Assembly (NCBI GenBank): GCA_037893245.1
Contig: JBAIAA010000544.1
Location: 620,001-684,000 of the forward strand
Source of the DNA: Crossaster papposus
Lineage: Eukaryota > Echinodermata > Asteroidea > Velatida > Solasteridae
DNA: 64,000 bases
Direction: 5' to 3'
Position numbers and translations under genes: made by a program. A model generated the notes under the pieces. The model ran no database searches. It saw only the letters and a program-made list of their open reading frames with translations, and was not told where the DNA came from. Shown here in pieces: positions 34,401 through 44,567 of this stretch (the stretch's first letter is position 1; every line of letters begins with the position of its first letter).

Positions 34401-37400
34401 GCTACGCCAACGGGGCAATGAAGGTGGTGCTTATCGTACGGTTCAAAATACGGTGCCAACCGCTCGTCGATTTCGAAGGAGTGGATGATGAAATCTCGTC
34501 CTCCGGGGTAGGTCTCGCGGAATAATTGAACGGTGGATGCCACGTTGGCGCCGCAGTCCAGCAAGATCTTCCGTTGTTTCGTTGGCTCCCATGTCATCTT
34601 GGGTTTGTCTCTGTGTAAATTTGGCAGAGCGTATACCTCTTGATCCAAAGCAGCTCTGTTGCAGAATAAAAGAATCACATTATCTCATGAAACTTAATCG
34701 GAGGGTAAAGGAATGCGGTGGTTTTGTTTTTTCAAAAGGTGGCGAGAGGCAGTTGGTCGCCGTAATGCTCGCATGCTAAATTCAACATAACAAGCCTTTC
34801 TTTAGGGGGGGGGCGGGGAGATTAAAAAAAAATCTGAATTTCTAACTATAGGTTTACCCGGACTATATAGCAACATTTGCACATTAATTTGTAAAAGATG
34901 CATTCGTTTTCGTGCGAAATAGTATGAACGTTCACAATCCCGTTTTCTATTTAACTTTTTCTTAATTATAAATTATATTTCCATTAATTATATTTCCGTA
35001 CGATTTCTCGAATGTGCACTGAATTTGGTATCGATAATTCAGTTTAGCGGTAATGGCAGGCTAGTATGCTTTTGAATATTGCTAGATGTTTGAAGAAGAA
35101 ACCTCAGCTATACAAGCGGACAAATTTCATAATTCCTGGTACAAAAACACGGAGCGTTATACAGACGCATCATGTCTGACATCTTTCTTCTACTTTTTGG
35201 TTTGGTAGAAGCGTGTGAATTGTAGAAGCGTGTGATATCGCGATTGGGACGTCTTGAAAAAAAGTGATGCCCTCCTTGATATAGGGCCTACCCCCTGGGG
35301 TTTGGTTGAGTACTTTTCTAAGAATTACAGGCTTATTATTTTATGAAGTCACAAAAGTACATTTCTTTGTTTACAATTTGTAGTGACTAAAAACAATCTG
35401 TTTGGGCACCAACTGTTTCATATACATCATATGACTAAGGACGTATAATTATTTAAGAAACTATAATGTGGTCATTTTGCTGACATTAGCTCGTTTCTGA
35501 CATATGGGTTTTTGAAACCCTTGCTTTATCTTCGATTCAGCTTTTTCTCCGCGGCGGTATAGACCGCCACGCATTGCTGCACATTTGTAATGGACTCTGC
35601 ACTTATACAGATGAAGCAAGATATGAGACTAAAGGACCCCCTTTAATTTGTGGTTTCTCGGGAATTCTTTATAGGTTTTTATGGGCAGTGCTTTAGGTTG
35701 CAACAGTCTAGTACCGTTTTCACACTACTCTGGTAATTAATCACCCGGGTAGTTGGCCATACCCAGGTAGAAACTAACCCGGACAATCGGTTTCACACTA
35801 AAAAGTTAACAGCGCAATTCAGCTTACCCGCTTTAGTGCGCACCCGGGTAATTTTGTAACCGCGTTCATCATGACTAAGCAAACGACAACCCAGAGAATG
35901 TGCATTGCAATGTGCATGATAATGTACTATTTCTGACTTGTATTTCTGAATTTCGCAATTGTTATGAAATGCACGTGACTGTATAAAATGACAAGCCGAT
36001 AGAAAAATGTGTTCCCCTGATGCTATACGTACCCAGCACGATATGTGGCAGAGGGGTAGGCTACCCCCCCCCCCCCCCCCCCCCCCCCCCCCGCCCCCCC
36101 CCCATTATCCCTATACACACGAACTCTCAAATTTGTATCCTAGTGGAGACATCTCTTTGTTCTCGTGTACAAACTGCTTAAAAAGTCGGGCACCTTTTTC
36201 AAAATGCTCCTATTTCAACCACAATTAATTTCCTGGGTTGAAATTTCGACCTAATATACCCTATATCATACCCTAACCCAAACACTAACCCTAACCCACA
36301 TCCTAAACCTATTTTTTGAGTAATTTGAGGCACACTCCAAAAATCTAATTCGGGAAATTCCCTGTGGCGACCTATTCATCTATAGAAATTTACCCTCCGG
36401 CGTCCTTTTGTCTCCATTATACACATTGTGTTCAGGTCTCCAGAGGGTACCGAATTTCAGATCACTCAACACTATTGTTACCTAACCCATCCCCCCTTGA
36501 AACCTAAAAAGAATTCCTGAGATTCCGGGAACACAATGGTCAACACAAAAGAGGGGGGGTTTTCTCTGCCACATTTTTGCTTCATAAATGTCCCCTGCCA
36601 TGTGGTGCATCATGTGGCAGCGATGCACATGTACGTGTTAAGACTGGTGCCTTGCATTTTAGTGTACGTAAAACAAACTTATCAAAAAGAGTTACCGAAC
36701 ACTACGGACTGGTGCAGTACGCACATGTACCATGAAGCGCGATATGTGGCAGAGAACCCCCCCCCCCCCCCCCCCCCCTCTTTTGTGTTGACCATTGTGT
36801 TCCCGGAATCTCAGGAATTCTTTTTATGTTTTAAGGGGGGATGGGTTAGGTAACAATAGTGTTGAGTGCGTGTACGGTGTAATGTATAGGGATAAGAGAG
36901 GGGTACCCCTCTGCCACATATCGTGCTGGGTATAGTACGTAGTACACTTAAAAATAAAGCCATTACAACAAGGGACTACTAAATAAATTACGTCAATTTT
37001 TGACATTCGCAGCGCGCACGCGCGCGCAAGGCTGGCTGCGCTGATAAAACTCGACGAACGGACCCGGTGTGGCGGTCTCACTTCTCTAGTCTAGTCCTAG
37101 ACCCTTGTGTTATTTCGGCGCCCACGCGCGCAGATTCGTTAACGCTGTCTCTTTTTCAAATCCCGACTTCGTGTGCGTTGGTGTCTCACGCATGCGTAGT
37201 TTACATAATGCAGCTGGATCCATACTCGCACTGGAGCCGACGTTTGACAAACGTACATGATTTTGGATTCCCCAATGGGTCTAGCACTAGTTGGCAATCA
37301 ATTGTTAACTTTAACCTTAGTTTTCGACGAATCTCCCTCGCTTTTCCGAGGGATCCAATCAGCGACCGAGTTTGAGCCTCATCATGAATTATTCATTATA

Positions 37401-40400
37401 CACAAATATAAGATACTGTGTGTGTGTGCACACAAGACATTGTACATGTACAATGTACATGTATGTGATGGTGACTGTATGCACGTGCATTGCGCGAAAT
37501 GTGCAGACTTTTAATAGCATTGTACATGCTGTACGTGTGTCCGATCTTCCGGGGCATGGCAGTGCAAGCTAGCTACAGCCACCGGTACCGTACCGCGGGT
37601 CTGCCCGCTGCAGCATCGCTATGTTATGGTGCTTCAGCGCGGTGCGTTTTTTTGTATTCCAGTGTATCGAACGTACAGTACGTCAGTATTAGCCTCAAAT
37701 CTAGTGAGGTCGTGCTTCATTTTGGCAAACAGTTAATTACTTGCAAAAACTACCTTTCCCTGAAATAAAAGGGGAAATTTATGGTGGCTCTGCATGGAGG
37801 GACATAAAAGTCGTGAATTTGTTTGCGAGTAGTTGTGAAACTATTCGCGACTTGTCGTGAATTTATTCGCGACTGGTTGTTAATATTTTTTGCGACTGTT
37901 CGTGAATATTTTTGCGACTAGTCGTATAATTCGTGATTATTAGTAAATATTTTCGCTACTAGTCGCGAATTTTTTTCGCGACTATTGAAAATATTGACGA
38001 CTATTCGCGAAAAAATATTTACGACTAGTCGCAAAAAACAAGTCGTAAACAATTCAGGACTCAAATTTGCGACTTGTCGTTAATTTATTTGCGACTGGTC
38101 GTAAATATTTTTGCAACTAGTCGCAAATAATTTCACAACTAGTCGTGACAAAATTTGCGACTAGTCGCAAATTTTGTCACGACTATAGTTGTGAAATTAT
38201 TTGCGACTAGTTGCAAAAATATTTACGACCAGTCGCAAATAAATTAACGACAAGTCGCAAATTTGTCGCGAAAATGTTCACGACTTTTGATATCCCTCAG
38301 GGCCACCATATAAATTAGTAGCCCCAGTCCCACTGAAGCCGGATATGCTACGGATCGCCCCGGATCGCCCCGGATGAAACTACGTTTGATCCGGGGTGGT
38401 CCGGAAAGGCAATCCAAAACAAAGTGACATGTTCCCCGATCCTACTACGGTTCTACTACGGTTTGACTACGGTTCTGCCACGAATGGGCCCGGATCACCC
38501 CGGTTCAAGCCTGTTTTTCCCCCATGACCCCGGATGGTCACGGATTCACTACGGTTCCGCCACGGTTTCACTACGGATATGCGCCACGGTTCATCCCGGA
38601 TGTGCCACGGTTCACCCCGGATGACCCCGGATACACTACGGTTCATCCCGGTTCATCCGGGAAATACCGTGGTGACACCGTAGTGAATCCGTGGTGATCC
38701 GTAGTGGAACCGTAGTGGAACCAACTCCCGTTTCATCCCGGATAAACACGGTTACACTACGGTTACGCTACGGTTTATCCCGGATACACTAGGGATCATC
38801 ACGATCGCACTACGGTTTCACTACGGTTCTTCGCCGCCCCCCTCTCCCTTCCCGGATGGCCCCGGATCACTCCGGATGCTAGATGCTGATCCAGGGTGAC
38901 GCTCGACTTCCCGAACTCACTACGGATGTCCCCGGATGGTCCCGGATGCATGGCCCCGGATAGTCCCGGATAGTCCCGGATTATCACGGTTTGACCAAGG
39001 TTCCACTCCGGATGACCCCGGATATGAACCGTAGTGCATCCGGGTTGATCCGTAGCGTATCCGGCTTTCGGTGGGACTGGGGCTTTGGAGGTTTTCACCA
39101 TAGAGCAAAGTTGTTTCAATCAACAAATTCACCCGCAGTCACAAATAAACGCCGGGGCAGCTATGATTTGCTGTGTCAATGTACATGTAAAGTACATGTA
39201 CATGTACATGTACATATGTACATGTACTGTATGGTGCGAAATACGGTACCTCTGGAGACGTGAACACAACGGGGACAATGGGAGTAAAAAGGTCTCCAAA
39301 GGGTGATTTATATTTAGGTCTCCATTAGGAATTTCACGAATTAGATTTTTGGATTGTACTTAAAAGCTAGGGTTAGGATGTGGGTTAGGGCATGGAGAAA
39401 TAAGGTTAGTGTTTGGGTTAGGGTATAATATAGGGTATATTGGTTGGAAATTTCAACCCAGGAAAATAATTGTGGTTAAAATGGGAGCATTTTGAAAAAA
39501 GTGCTCGACTTTCTAACCATTTTGTACACGAGAACATGTCATGTTCGGTAAGGGAAGCCATGTCTCCGTCCACAGTGATACAAAAATGCGAATACATGTA
39601 CAGTATAGTAGAGTACATGCACATCACGGCCGGGTCAATCGCAGCGTGTACGCGTGTAACGTTTTGCGTAACCCTCGCACGAATTTGCCTATAACCGTCC
39701 ATCATTATCACGTGATATGAATAATGCATATATTACAATAGTCTGACCACGCCCCCTGTGTGCCAACTTGTCCAAGACCTTCGAGTGAGTCCACTGAGTT
39801 CGCGGGTGCGATTCGTCTGTAGATAGCGCCCTCTATAACATCGGTGGTTTGTGTCATCGCGGAATAAACAACACGAAGGTCTTGGAACCAAGACTACACT
39901 TCTCCGGCGTGCTAGCTTCTCCGAAAGGGCAATAACGCTTCAACACGCATGCGCAAAATTGCGCAGTGGTTTACATTTTTGCCGACTTTATTCTGTGTGC
40001 TGAGTTCTATTTGGTGATGTACTGGTGAACGTAAGATTGTAGGTTGTGTCTACGTTACAGGGTACCAGTACAGGGCGCTCGCGTCAAAATTGTACTATAC
40101 TGCTATGCTGTACTATAGACTAGTACTAGTCGGTCTTTTGCTTCGACACGGCGGCGTCGGCAGACAGTCATGACGGCCAGACTCGCTTCTGACAAGAAAA
40201 AGAGGGATCGTATTATCTTCTATCTATCTGATGACTTTTGCATTTATTTATAATAATATTAATAACGAATAGGCCTATATGTAATGCGGTGGTATCCATA
40301 AATGTATACATAGTCCACCTCATATCTTTCCCATTATAACATTATAAAATTGTATAATGCACGTAAAAGAACCCAGAACATTTATCGCTAAGAGAACTGG

Positions 40401-43400
40401 TTCGCCCCGGTGTTCCTGGCTGACACAGCCTCTGTCTACGGGTTTCTTCTGGCTTACGAGCTACAGTGCCTTGAGCGCTTTTGAAGGATCCTTGGTTTCA
40501 TTACCAGAAAATAATAATAATATAGGTTTTCCCGGACGATATCGCAAAATGTGCACATAAATTTGTAACTGGTGCATTCGTTTTCGTGCGAAATAGTATG
40601 AACGTTCACATTCCCGTTTTCTATTTAACAATACATAATTCGTTTTTGCATAATGGTGCATCCAGTCGTAAGAAATCATCACACGATTTCCCGAATGTGC
40701 ACTGAATTTAGTATATTGATAGTTCATTTTAGCGCGAATTTGAATGCACACCCGCAATCATGTTTTCCTTTTAATTTATCAACAATCAATTTCGCTAAAT
40801 GTGCAGCCGATTTTCTACGCATTTGTATGCCTGGTCAAGCATTGGAATCCATATGTGTTATCAAAAGTAACATTATTGGGAATTAAACCAGGTGGTCTCG
40901 TCTTTGAAACTACCAAAAAAATGCTATATAAACCACTAAGTTGAAGAAAAAAAATCTGTCTTTGCTCAGCATTTACCACGATCGCATCATATAGCTAGAC
41001 TTTACTTTATTCCCGCTAAAGTTTCCAATAATGGCTGCAAGAGGGAGATACAGACGAGTCTCGGACGTTGATCGAAATAGTCTTATCGATGCCTTTGAGG
41101 CTGACGACGCGGACTACTTAGATGTAGCAAATAGACTGGACATCAACCACTCATGTCTTGGTGGACAATTCATTAACGGATAGACAATTGAACTGATAAA
41201 ATGATAGAGAAGTCATTAACAAAAACAAAATAACCTAAATTCTTCAAAATCCTCATTTGGATAAATTCCTAAGTAGCCTCAATCCTGCAAATTCATCTGA
41301 TGCATCAACTTCCAAGTGACCTCATTCCTGCAAAAACCTCCAATTTGCAAAGAGGATTTTGGAGGATTTGGGATGGTTAGGGTTAAAATAAATTTAAGAG
41401 CCAACACATAAATGATCAATTAGTCCCACGATACATTGATTTATTAATGATTTAATCCAAGTTGTATCGTGAGTTATATAGCCATATGTACTTTATTGAA
41501 ATTGAACGCAGAATATGCGAATTTAAATTATAACAAATGAAAAAGAATATTCAATTCAGGCCGTGACACCATGAAAAATCGATTTGCTGCGAAATAGATT
41601 GCACACTCTTAATAATCGGCCACGCATACGTCAAACCGAAAGCCCAATCACGTGTTTGTAATCGTTTAAATGAAACGCTAAGCACATTCATTTATTTGAA
41701 TTAAACAAAATAAAATTGAATGCTCGTTTTTGCGAAAATGAAACTCGGACATACGTCGTTCTGAAATTCAGCGCGAAATTGAATACATATTTTACAAATG
41801 AATGTGCACATTTTGCGATATCGTCCGGGAAAACCTATAATAATAATAATAATAATAATAATGCGAGTGCTCAGACTCAGAGATATAATTAAAGCTTCTC
41901 CTCAGTTCAGTCAATCATCCCCTGATAAACAACTTGCTACAATCTTCAAATTAAATTATTTTCCAATTTGTGTGGATCCTGTTGCCCAATTTGGTTGTCT
42001 TTTCCCTATATAGTTATCTGAGTGATCAGTTAACGAAAATTGGTCCTGAAACCAGCCACACTTTGTCATAAATGCGATGACAAATATGGTGATAGCGCCC
42101 TCTGTTGGTAGCCCGGAATCAGGAGAAGTAAGCACAGCGGATAAATGAGTATGTGATTGTAACGTGCTAACTTATCCGCTCAATCCGCCCGGAGAAGCTA
42201 GCACGCCGGAGAAGTGAGACCGCCACACCGGGTTGAAGAAAACCCAGCGAGCATTCACACTTCTGAAAGTAACCCGGAGAATTGTCTCAAGGCCGGTGTG
42301 GACGGTAATTCTGTCCCCCGGTAAAATTGTCCGGGGGGACAGAATTACCTAGGTAAAAGTGTCCCACTGGAGCCGTTAATTCCGTCCCCCTCCAGGTTAT
42401 TCTGTCCCCTCTCTGTCCCCCAATGTTCCACACATAAGTGGTTATTTTGATGATATTTCAATGAAAAGCCCACATGGTATTTATTATTTGGACTTCTGTT
42501 CCCTTCATCGATTTATCAAAAATAAAAATATAAATATAAATAACTTTATTAATTAAATCAACCGATCTACGTTTCTGCGCGAAAGGGAAAATAGCAGTAA
42601 TCAGTATTTTCAGACTTCTTGCACGCGTACAAATTCTGTATACCCAGCACGATATGTGGCAGCACTTTTGACCACCTGTAATTTGTAGTACGCTACACAT
42701 CCTACAGTCTGCCACAAATGATGCACCATGAAGGGGTGAACCTGTACTACACTGGTTGTTGCGTCTAGTGGGTGCTAGACTTGTGACGTTGCACGGGACA
42801 ATTTTACCAGGGGGACACGTTTAACGTTGGGCAGGGAGACAGAATTACCTGGAGGGGGACAGAAATACCTAGGTAAATGTGTCCCCCCGGACAGATTTAC
42901 CGGGTCACGGCCTGGTAAGTTTGTCCGGGGGGACACATTTACCAGGGGGGACAGAATTACCTTTCACACCGGCGTTAACCCAGAGGTTAATGGGTTAACT
43001 CCCCTCGCGAATAGGGTTAGAAATTAGGTGGGGTTTCGAGGCAGTCAACCCGCAGAATGTCTAACCCCGAGAAGTGTAGTGTGAACGCTCCAATTTATCC
43101 GGGTAATCTCGGGGTTAAATATAATCTCGGGGTTAACCCCGAGATAACCCGGGTAACTGCATAGTGTCAAACCGGTATCAAGAGTATACGTGTATGGGGG
43201 ACTAAGGAGTCCCTTTGGTCTCACATCGTGCTGGGTATTGTACTCGATACCACGTATACGGGTCGATCACCACGTTTGTGGGTCTACCGCAGGTCAACTC
43301 ACCCACTCTTACGAGTGCCATCCCGGGAGACATATTTGAAATTCGCCGTTTCCAGGTTCTCTAACAGCTGATTACTTCGAAGACGGAATTTCCCCGAGTC

Positions 43401-43481
43401 GCCTAAGAATAGGGACGGGACCAGTCCCAGCACGAAGCCAGTGGCCAAGCCTAAAAGAGCCGAGCGTGTTGATAGTCGCAT
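25439..43481 (-). CDS. FkbM-family methyltransferase, membrane-anchored, with novel C-terminal domain (7 exons)
   Basis: Exons in coding order: 43481-43303, 34655-34390, 32241-32116, 31424-31247, 29813-29657, 27373-26920, 25680-25439. Phases match at every join and give 533 aa. Residues 8-28 form one membrane helix (type II anchor). The Methyltransf_21/FkbM fold spans about 86-270: SAM motif I ILLDCGANVAST (90-101), the acidic FEID (120-123) and the hallmark KLDVEGAEYDIL (224-235). Such enzymes O-methylate sugars or other small groups; the substrate is unknown. Residues 303-533 form a second folded region with no family I recognise. The start is the Met after a TTTCTAG acceptor-like site; the frame stays open 49 codons further up, so a longer N-terminus is possible. 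The exon 2 donor is the weak GTTGGT. A luminal Golgi location is inferred from topology. Confidence 0.88.
25711..25898. mobile_element. 188-bp TIR element in FkbM intron 6
   Basis: TACACCCTAAAAACA at the left end and TTTTTAGGGTGTA at the right end are inverted copies. The interior is built from ACCAAT/ATTGGT words (for example AACCAATATATTGG-like pairs). Non-coding. Confidence 0.75.
26487..26786. mobile_element. About 300-bp MITE, GTAGGATACACC family, in FkbM intron 6
   Basis: Left end AGGTAGGATACACCATTTGG preceded by TTAA; right end CCAAGGGTGTATCCTACCTTT. It is inverted relative to the copies at 29270-29594 and 47767-48036; a truncated copy begins at 60203. The interior contains ACTTATTTAAAAGTAAATAATGATTGTAGGCATCCAGC-type sequence common to all four. 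Confidence 0.8.
27441..28100. mobile_element. CCCAGCACGATATG-family MITE split by another MITE (FkbM intron 5)
   Basis: Host halves: 27441-27477 (CCCAGCAAGATATGGGACCG) and 27961-28100 (ATACCTATACACTCCC through TTCCGCAAGCACAATG). The insert at 27478-27960 has ends GCCCTGTTTGCACTGGACTT and the complement of TCCAGTGCGAACACGGC, with TTAA on the left edge. Its relative is the element at 44572-44798. Confidence 0.7.
28110..29100. repeat. Direct repeats in FkbM intron 5
   Basis: AGAACAATAGAGG with GATTGACAGAAAGTCCA recurs at about 28294 and 28630. A GTCCCCTATTTCGAAAAG word is tandemly doubled near 28843-28868. A left segment (AAAAATGGGTCAGGGTTA, 28122) returns near 29075. Overall this looks like a partly duplicated non-coding block. 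Confidence 0.55.
29266..29598. mobile_element. MITE, GTAGGATACACC family, TTAA flanks (FkbM intron 5)
   Basis: TTAA at 29266-29269 and 29595-29598 flank a 325-base element starting AGGTAGGATACACCCTTTGG. It is closest to the copy inside the P-type transposon at 47767-48036, sharing GGTAATTGCTTGAATTATCA. It lies 58 bases from exon 5 of the FkbM gene. Confidence 0.8.
30124..30232. repeat. Foldback with GAATTCGTCTT ends (FkbM intron 4)
   Basis: GAATTCGTCTT near 30125 pairs with AAGACGAATTC near 30221. Nested inside is the perfect hairpin GATGTGTGCTTGA / TCAAGCACACATC around 30156-30182. Confidence 0.65.
30307..31071. mobile_element. About 760-bp TIR element with TTTAAA flanks (FkbM intron 4)
   Basis: TTTAAAGGGAAA begins at 30307 and TTTCCCTTTAAA ends at 31071, placing TTAA duplications at both edges. 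The interior is non-coding, with scattered ATGACG/CGTCA words. It ends 176 bases from FkbM exon 4. Confidence 0.65.
32311..34170. repeat. 53-bp minisatellite, about 35 copies (FkbM intron 2)
   Basis: The unit contains CACACTGATCGAGATCGCTG then AGACGGGGTTTGACTGTGAA then ACAACGGTCGG. Copies are nearly identical, and variants are confined to a few positions (GATCGAG/GATCAAG, GGGG/AGGG, CGGAT/CGGGT/CGGCT/CAGAT). The first copy is degenerate and the last is truncated. Variants recur in runs, implying segmental expansion. There are no spacers, so it is not a CRISPR array, and it carries no open frame of note. Confidence 0.95.
34847..34960. repeat. Solo end of the 1.3-kb TIR element family
   Basis: TATAGGTTTACCCGGACTATATAGCAACATTTGCACATTA, then GTGCATTCG-like and TTTTCGTGCGAAATAGTATG words, match the left end of the element at 40521-41839. 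No right end is adjacent. A short match to the opposite end (CCGGGAAAACCTATAT) occurs at 31206-31221. Confidence 0.6.
36032..36584. mobile_element. CCCAGCACGATATG-family MITE interrupted by a GGAGAC-ended element
   Basis: Left half 36032-36120 (with a C-run), right half about 36462-36584. The insert, about 36144-36442, starts GGAGACATCTC and ends GGTCTCC. It carries telomere-like CTAACCC words near 36270-36300. The same insert family is found inverted at 39253-39568. Confidence 0.65.
36733..36930. mobile_element. CCCAGCACGATATG-family MITE, inverted orientation
   Basis: Runs from GAAGCGCGATATGTGGCAG to CTGCCACATATCGTGCTGGG. It lies about 150 bases from the interrupted copy at 36032-36584 and is opposite in orientation, so the pair could form a large hairpin. 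Confidence 0.75.
36945..37780. other. Non-coding stretch in FkbM intron 1
   Basis: CG-rich patch near 37010-37150 and (GTACAT)-type palindromic words near 37435-37465. The open frames have no recognisable domain. Confidence 0.4.
37781..38313. mobile_element. Foldback array of GCGACTAGTCG words
   Basis: Ends ATGGTGGCTCTGCATGGAGG and CCTCAGGGCCACCAT are inverted copies. The interior is dense with AGTCGC/GCGACT and TCGTGAA words that pair across the element (for example TTTGCGACTAGTCGCAAA at 38154-38171). Termini resemble 23101-23358 (GGTGGCCCT...GGGAC). Confidence 0.75.
38321..39083. mobile_element. 763-bp TIR element rich in CCGGAT/ACGGTT words
   Basis: GCCCCAGTCCCACTGAAGCC at the left end is matched, with one extra base, by the complement at the right end (39083 inward); similarity runs on through CCGGATA and GCTACGGATC. 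The interior is a degenerate array of CCCGGAT, CTACGGTT and CACGGTT words. There is no real coding frame. It starts 8 bases after the previous foldback. Confidence 0.8.
39253..39568. mobile_element. GGAGAC-ended MITE
   Basis: Inverted relative of the insert at 36144-36442, with ends CTGGAGACG and ATGTCTCC. It shares GGGTTAGGGTATA, GGAAATTTCAACCCAGGAAA and TTTTGTACACGAGAACA in complement order. Confidence 0.65.
39766..39896. repeat. Short TIR element, CCAAGACC ends
   Basis: CTTGTCCAAGACCTTCG and CGAAGGTCTTGGAACCAAG are inverted ends. Related to 5509-5625 and to the 60012-60434 element. Confidence 0.6.
40521..41839. mobile_element. 1.3-kb TIR element with remnant transposase exon
   Basis: About 38-bp inverted ends (TATAGGTTTTCCCGGACGAT at 40521, complemented at 41839) both sit in AAT repeats. 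A short frame at 41031-41183 encodes a plausible helix-turn-helix start of a transposase. The rest has no coding capacity, so this looks like an internally deleted, non-autonomous copy. Confidence 0.75.
41031..41183 (+). pseudogene. Truncated N-terminus of a transposase (HTH-like)
   Basis: Fifty codons starting ATGGCTGCAAGAGGG and ending TAG. The middle (LIDAFEADDADYLDVANRLD, residues 19-38) has the spacing of a paired-like helix-turn-helix, as at the start of many Tc1/mariner- or IS630-type transposases, but the frame ends soon after. It lies inside the 40521-41839 element, which supports decay from an autonomous copy. The superfamily cannot be fixed from 50 residues. Confidence 0.4.
42304..42961. 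mobile_element. 658-bp TIR element with GGTAATTCTGTCCCCC ends
   Basis: GGTAATTCTGTCCCCC at 42304 and GGGGGGACAGAATTACC ending at 42961 are inverted, with additional GGACAGAATTACC words inside both flanks. It interrupts the ACCCGGGT/GGGTTAA-rich element (words GCCGGTGTG before and CACACCGGCG after). A fragment of CCCAGCACGATATGTGGCAG lies within it at 42644. Confidence 0.7.
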
Positions 43482-43629
43482 TGTTACTAGAAAGGAAAAA
43501 AAAGAAACAAGTGCATGTGAGAGAAGTGTTGAAAAATAGTGTTCCTTCCTCTGTACGTGCATGGACGGACGTTGCAAGACACAATTTGCAGGGTCGCGTG
43601 AGCGTGTTGTATATTTAAACGACATCATT

Positions 43630-44416
43630 TCATGTTCTGGAAGTAGCTTAGGAACTGTACTTTCATTTAAAAACTAAACATTGGATGTTTTACTAAGTTG
43701 TAGGAATGTGTAAGCTTACGTGAATTATCTTTAAATTCGCTTTTGATCACACCCAAATAGAGTGTCGTAGAAACAGTGCCCTGAGGGTCGCACATACCAC
43801 ACATTATTTGTGCAGCAGATGACATGACTACACCTCATGCATAGCATAAGCATATTCATGAGCAAATTGGAGCGCGTCATTGGCCGATTCCGCCGCGCGT
43901 CCGGGAAGCGGGGGGTTTTTCTAGGATGGTTAGGGTAATTATCATAAAATGGGTGGTTCAAGACCCCTCACGTCTTGATTAATTAGTAGTTTTAACAATG
44001 ACGGTAATATATTGTTATTGCTCATTCAACTAGTTACATGCACGTAGCCTAGAGGTAGGTACATTAAAGCACTTAAAAAACGGCTTCTGTGGATAAAGGA
44101 TAAGGGTACGTTAGGTTATAGGTTCTTCGACTGGGGTTCAAATTCGGTCTCTGCTTATTTTTCATTGACTACTTTTGGTCTCCAAGTTTGTTGTTGGAGT
44201 GAGTTTAATTTAGTAGGAGAAGTAAGGGTCTTCCACTGAGTGTAGTGTATATACGCCCATTTATGCTAAGTGGCCTCATTCGTCCTGTGAAAAAAATACG
44301 CGTCCGGGAAGTAAAAAGTCATGTGACGTCATCCTGGTGGGTATCCAGCTCGCTGCCGTGCAGTATTCTTTTCTGGTAGCACAAAACAAACCCTTTGGAA
44401 CCCGCCTCGTATAGAC
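43630..44416. other. Intergenic DNA between the FkbM gene and the orphan exon
   Basis: No gene recognised. A GGGGTTCAAATTCG word at 44135 resembles a pol III B box, but no A box is suitably spaced. TGACGTCA (CRE-like) occurs at 44324-44331, upstream of the next exon. Confidence 0.4.
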
Positions 44417-44562
44417 ATGTATTATGTGGCATGTAATCTTTACGGAACCAGTTTCAGTAACATTACTAGACTTCCGTCATTGACTGACGAAGAACTTGAA
44501 TATCTTGTCCTGAATAAAAATGAAAAATCTACAAAGGCCGTTACCGACAAGGCAGTGAATAT
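44417..44562 (+). CDS. Orphan first exon, possibly Crypton-like
   Basis: Opens ATGTATTATGTGGCA and gives 48 codons plus two bases before a good donor (AAT AT|GTGAGT). The segment SLTDEELEYLVLNKNEKSTK (residues 21-40) followed by AVTDKAVN resembles the N-terminal region preceding the tyrosine-recombinase fold in Crypton-derived and related repeat proteins. That resemblance is from memory and weak. No following exon was found: a MITE begins 5 bases into the intron and the P-type transposon lies 420 bases on. It may be a broken gene. Confidence 0.35.
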
Positions 44563-44567
44563 GTGAG

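Larger units (their letters stand above)
35608..43236. mobile_element. CCCAGCACGATATG-family MITE split by a 7.5-kb nested insertion (FkbM intron 1)
   Basis: 35608-35711 matches the inner part of the inverted copy at 36733-36930 (GAAGCAAGATATGAGAC, TCGGGAATTCTTT, TTAGGTTGCAACAGTCTAG). The missing half (GAGTATACGTGTATGGGGG ... CACATCGTGCTGGGTA) appears at about 43183-43236. Between them, 35712-43177 is bounded by ACCGTTTTCACACTA and TAGTGTCAAACCGGT, the ends of another TIR family whose interior is rich in ACCCGGGT and GGGTTAA words (also 42205-42303 and 42962-43177). Further elements are nested inside. Confidence 0.6.

Noticed and set aside
36250-36310. Telomere-like CTAACCC words, considered as an interstitial telomere
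   Set aside because: Few, degenerate words; they belong to a dispersed MITE family also found at 39253-39568.
44046-44150. Possible tRNA-derived SINE (B-box-like GGTTCAAATTC)
   Set aside because: The A-box candidate is about 90 bases upstream, too far, and no cloverleaf could be drawn.
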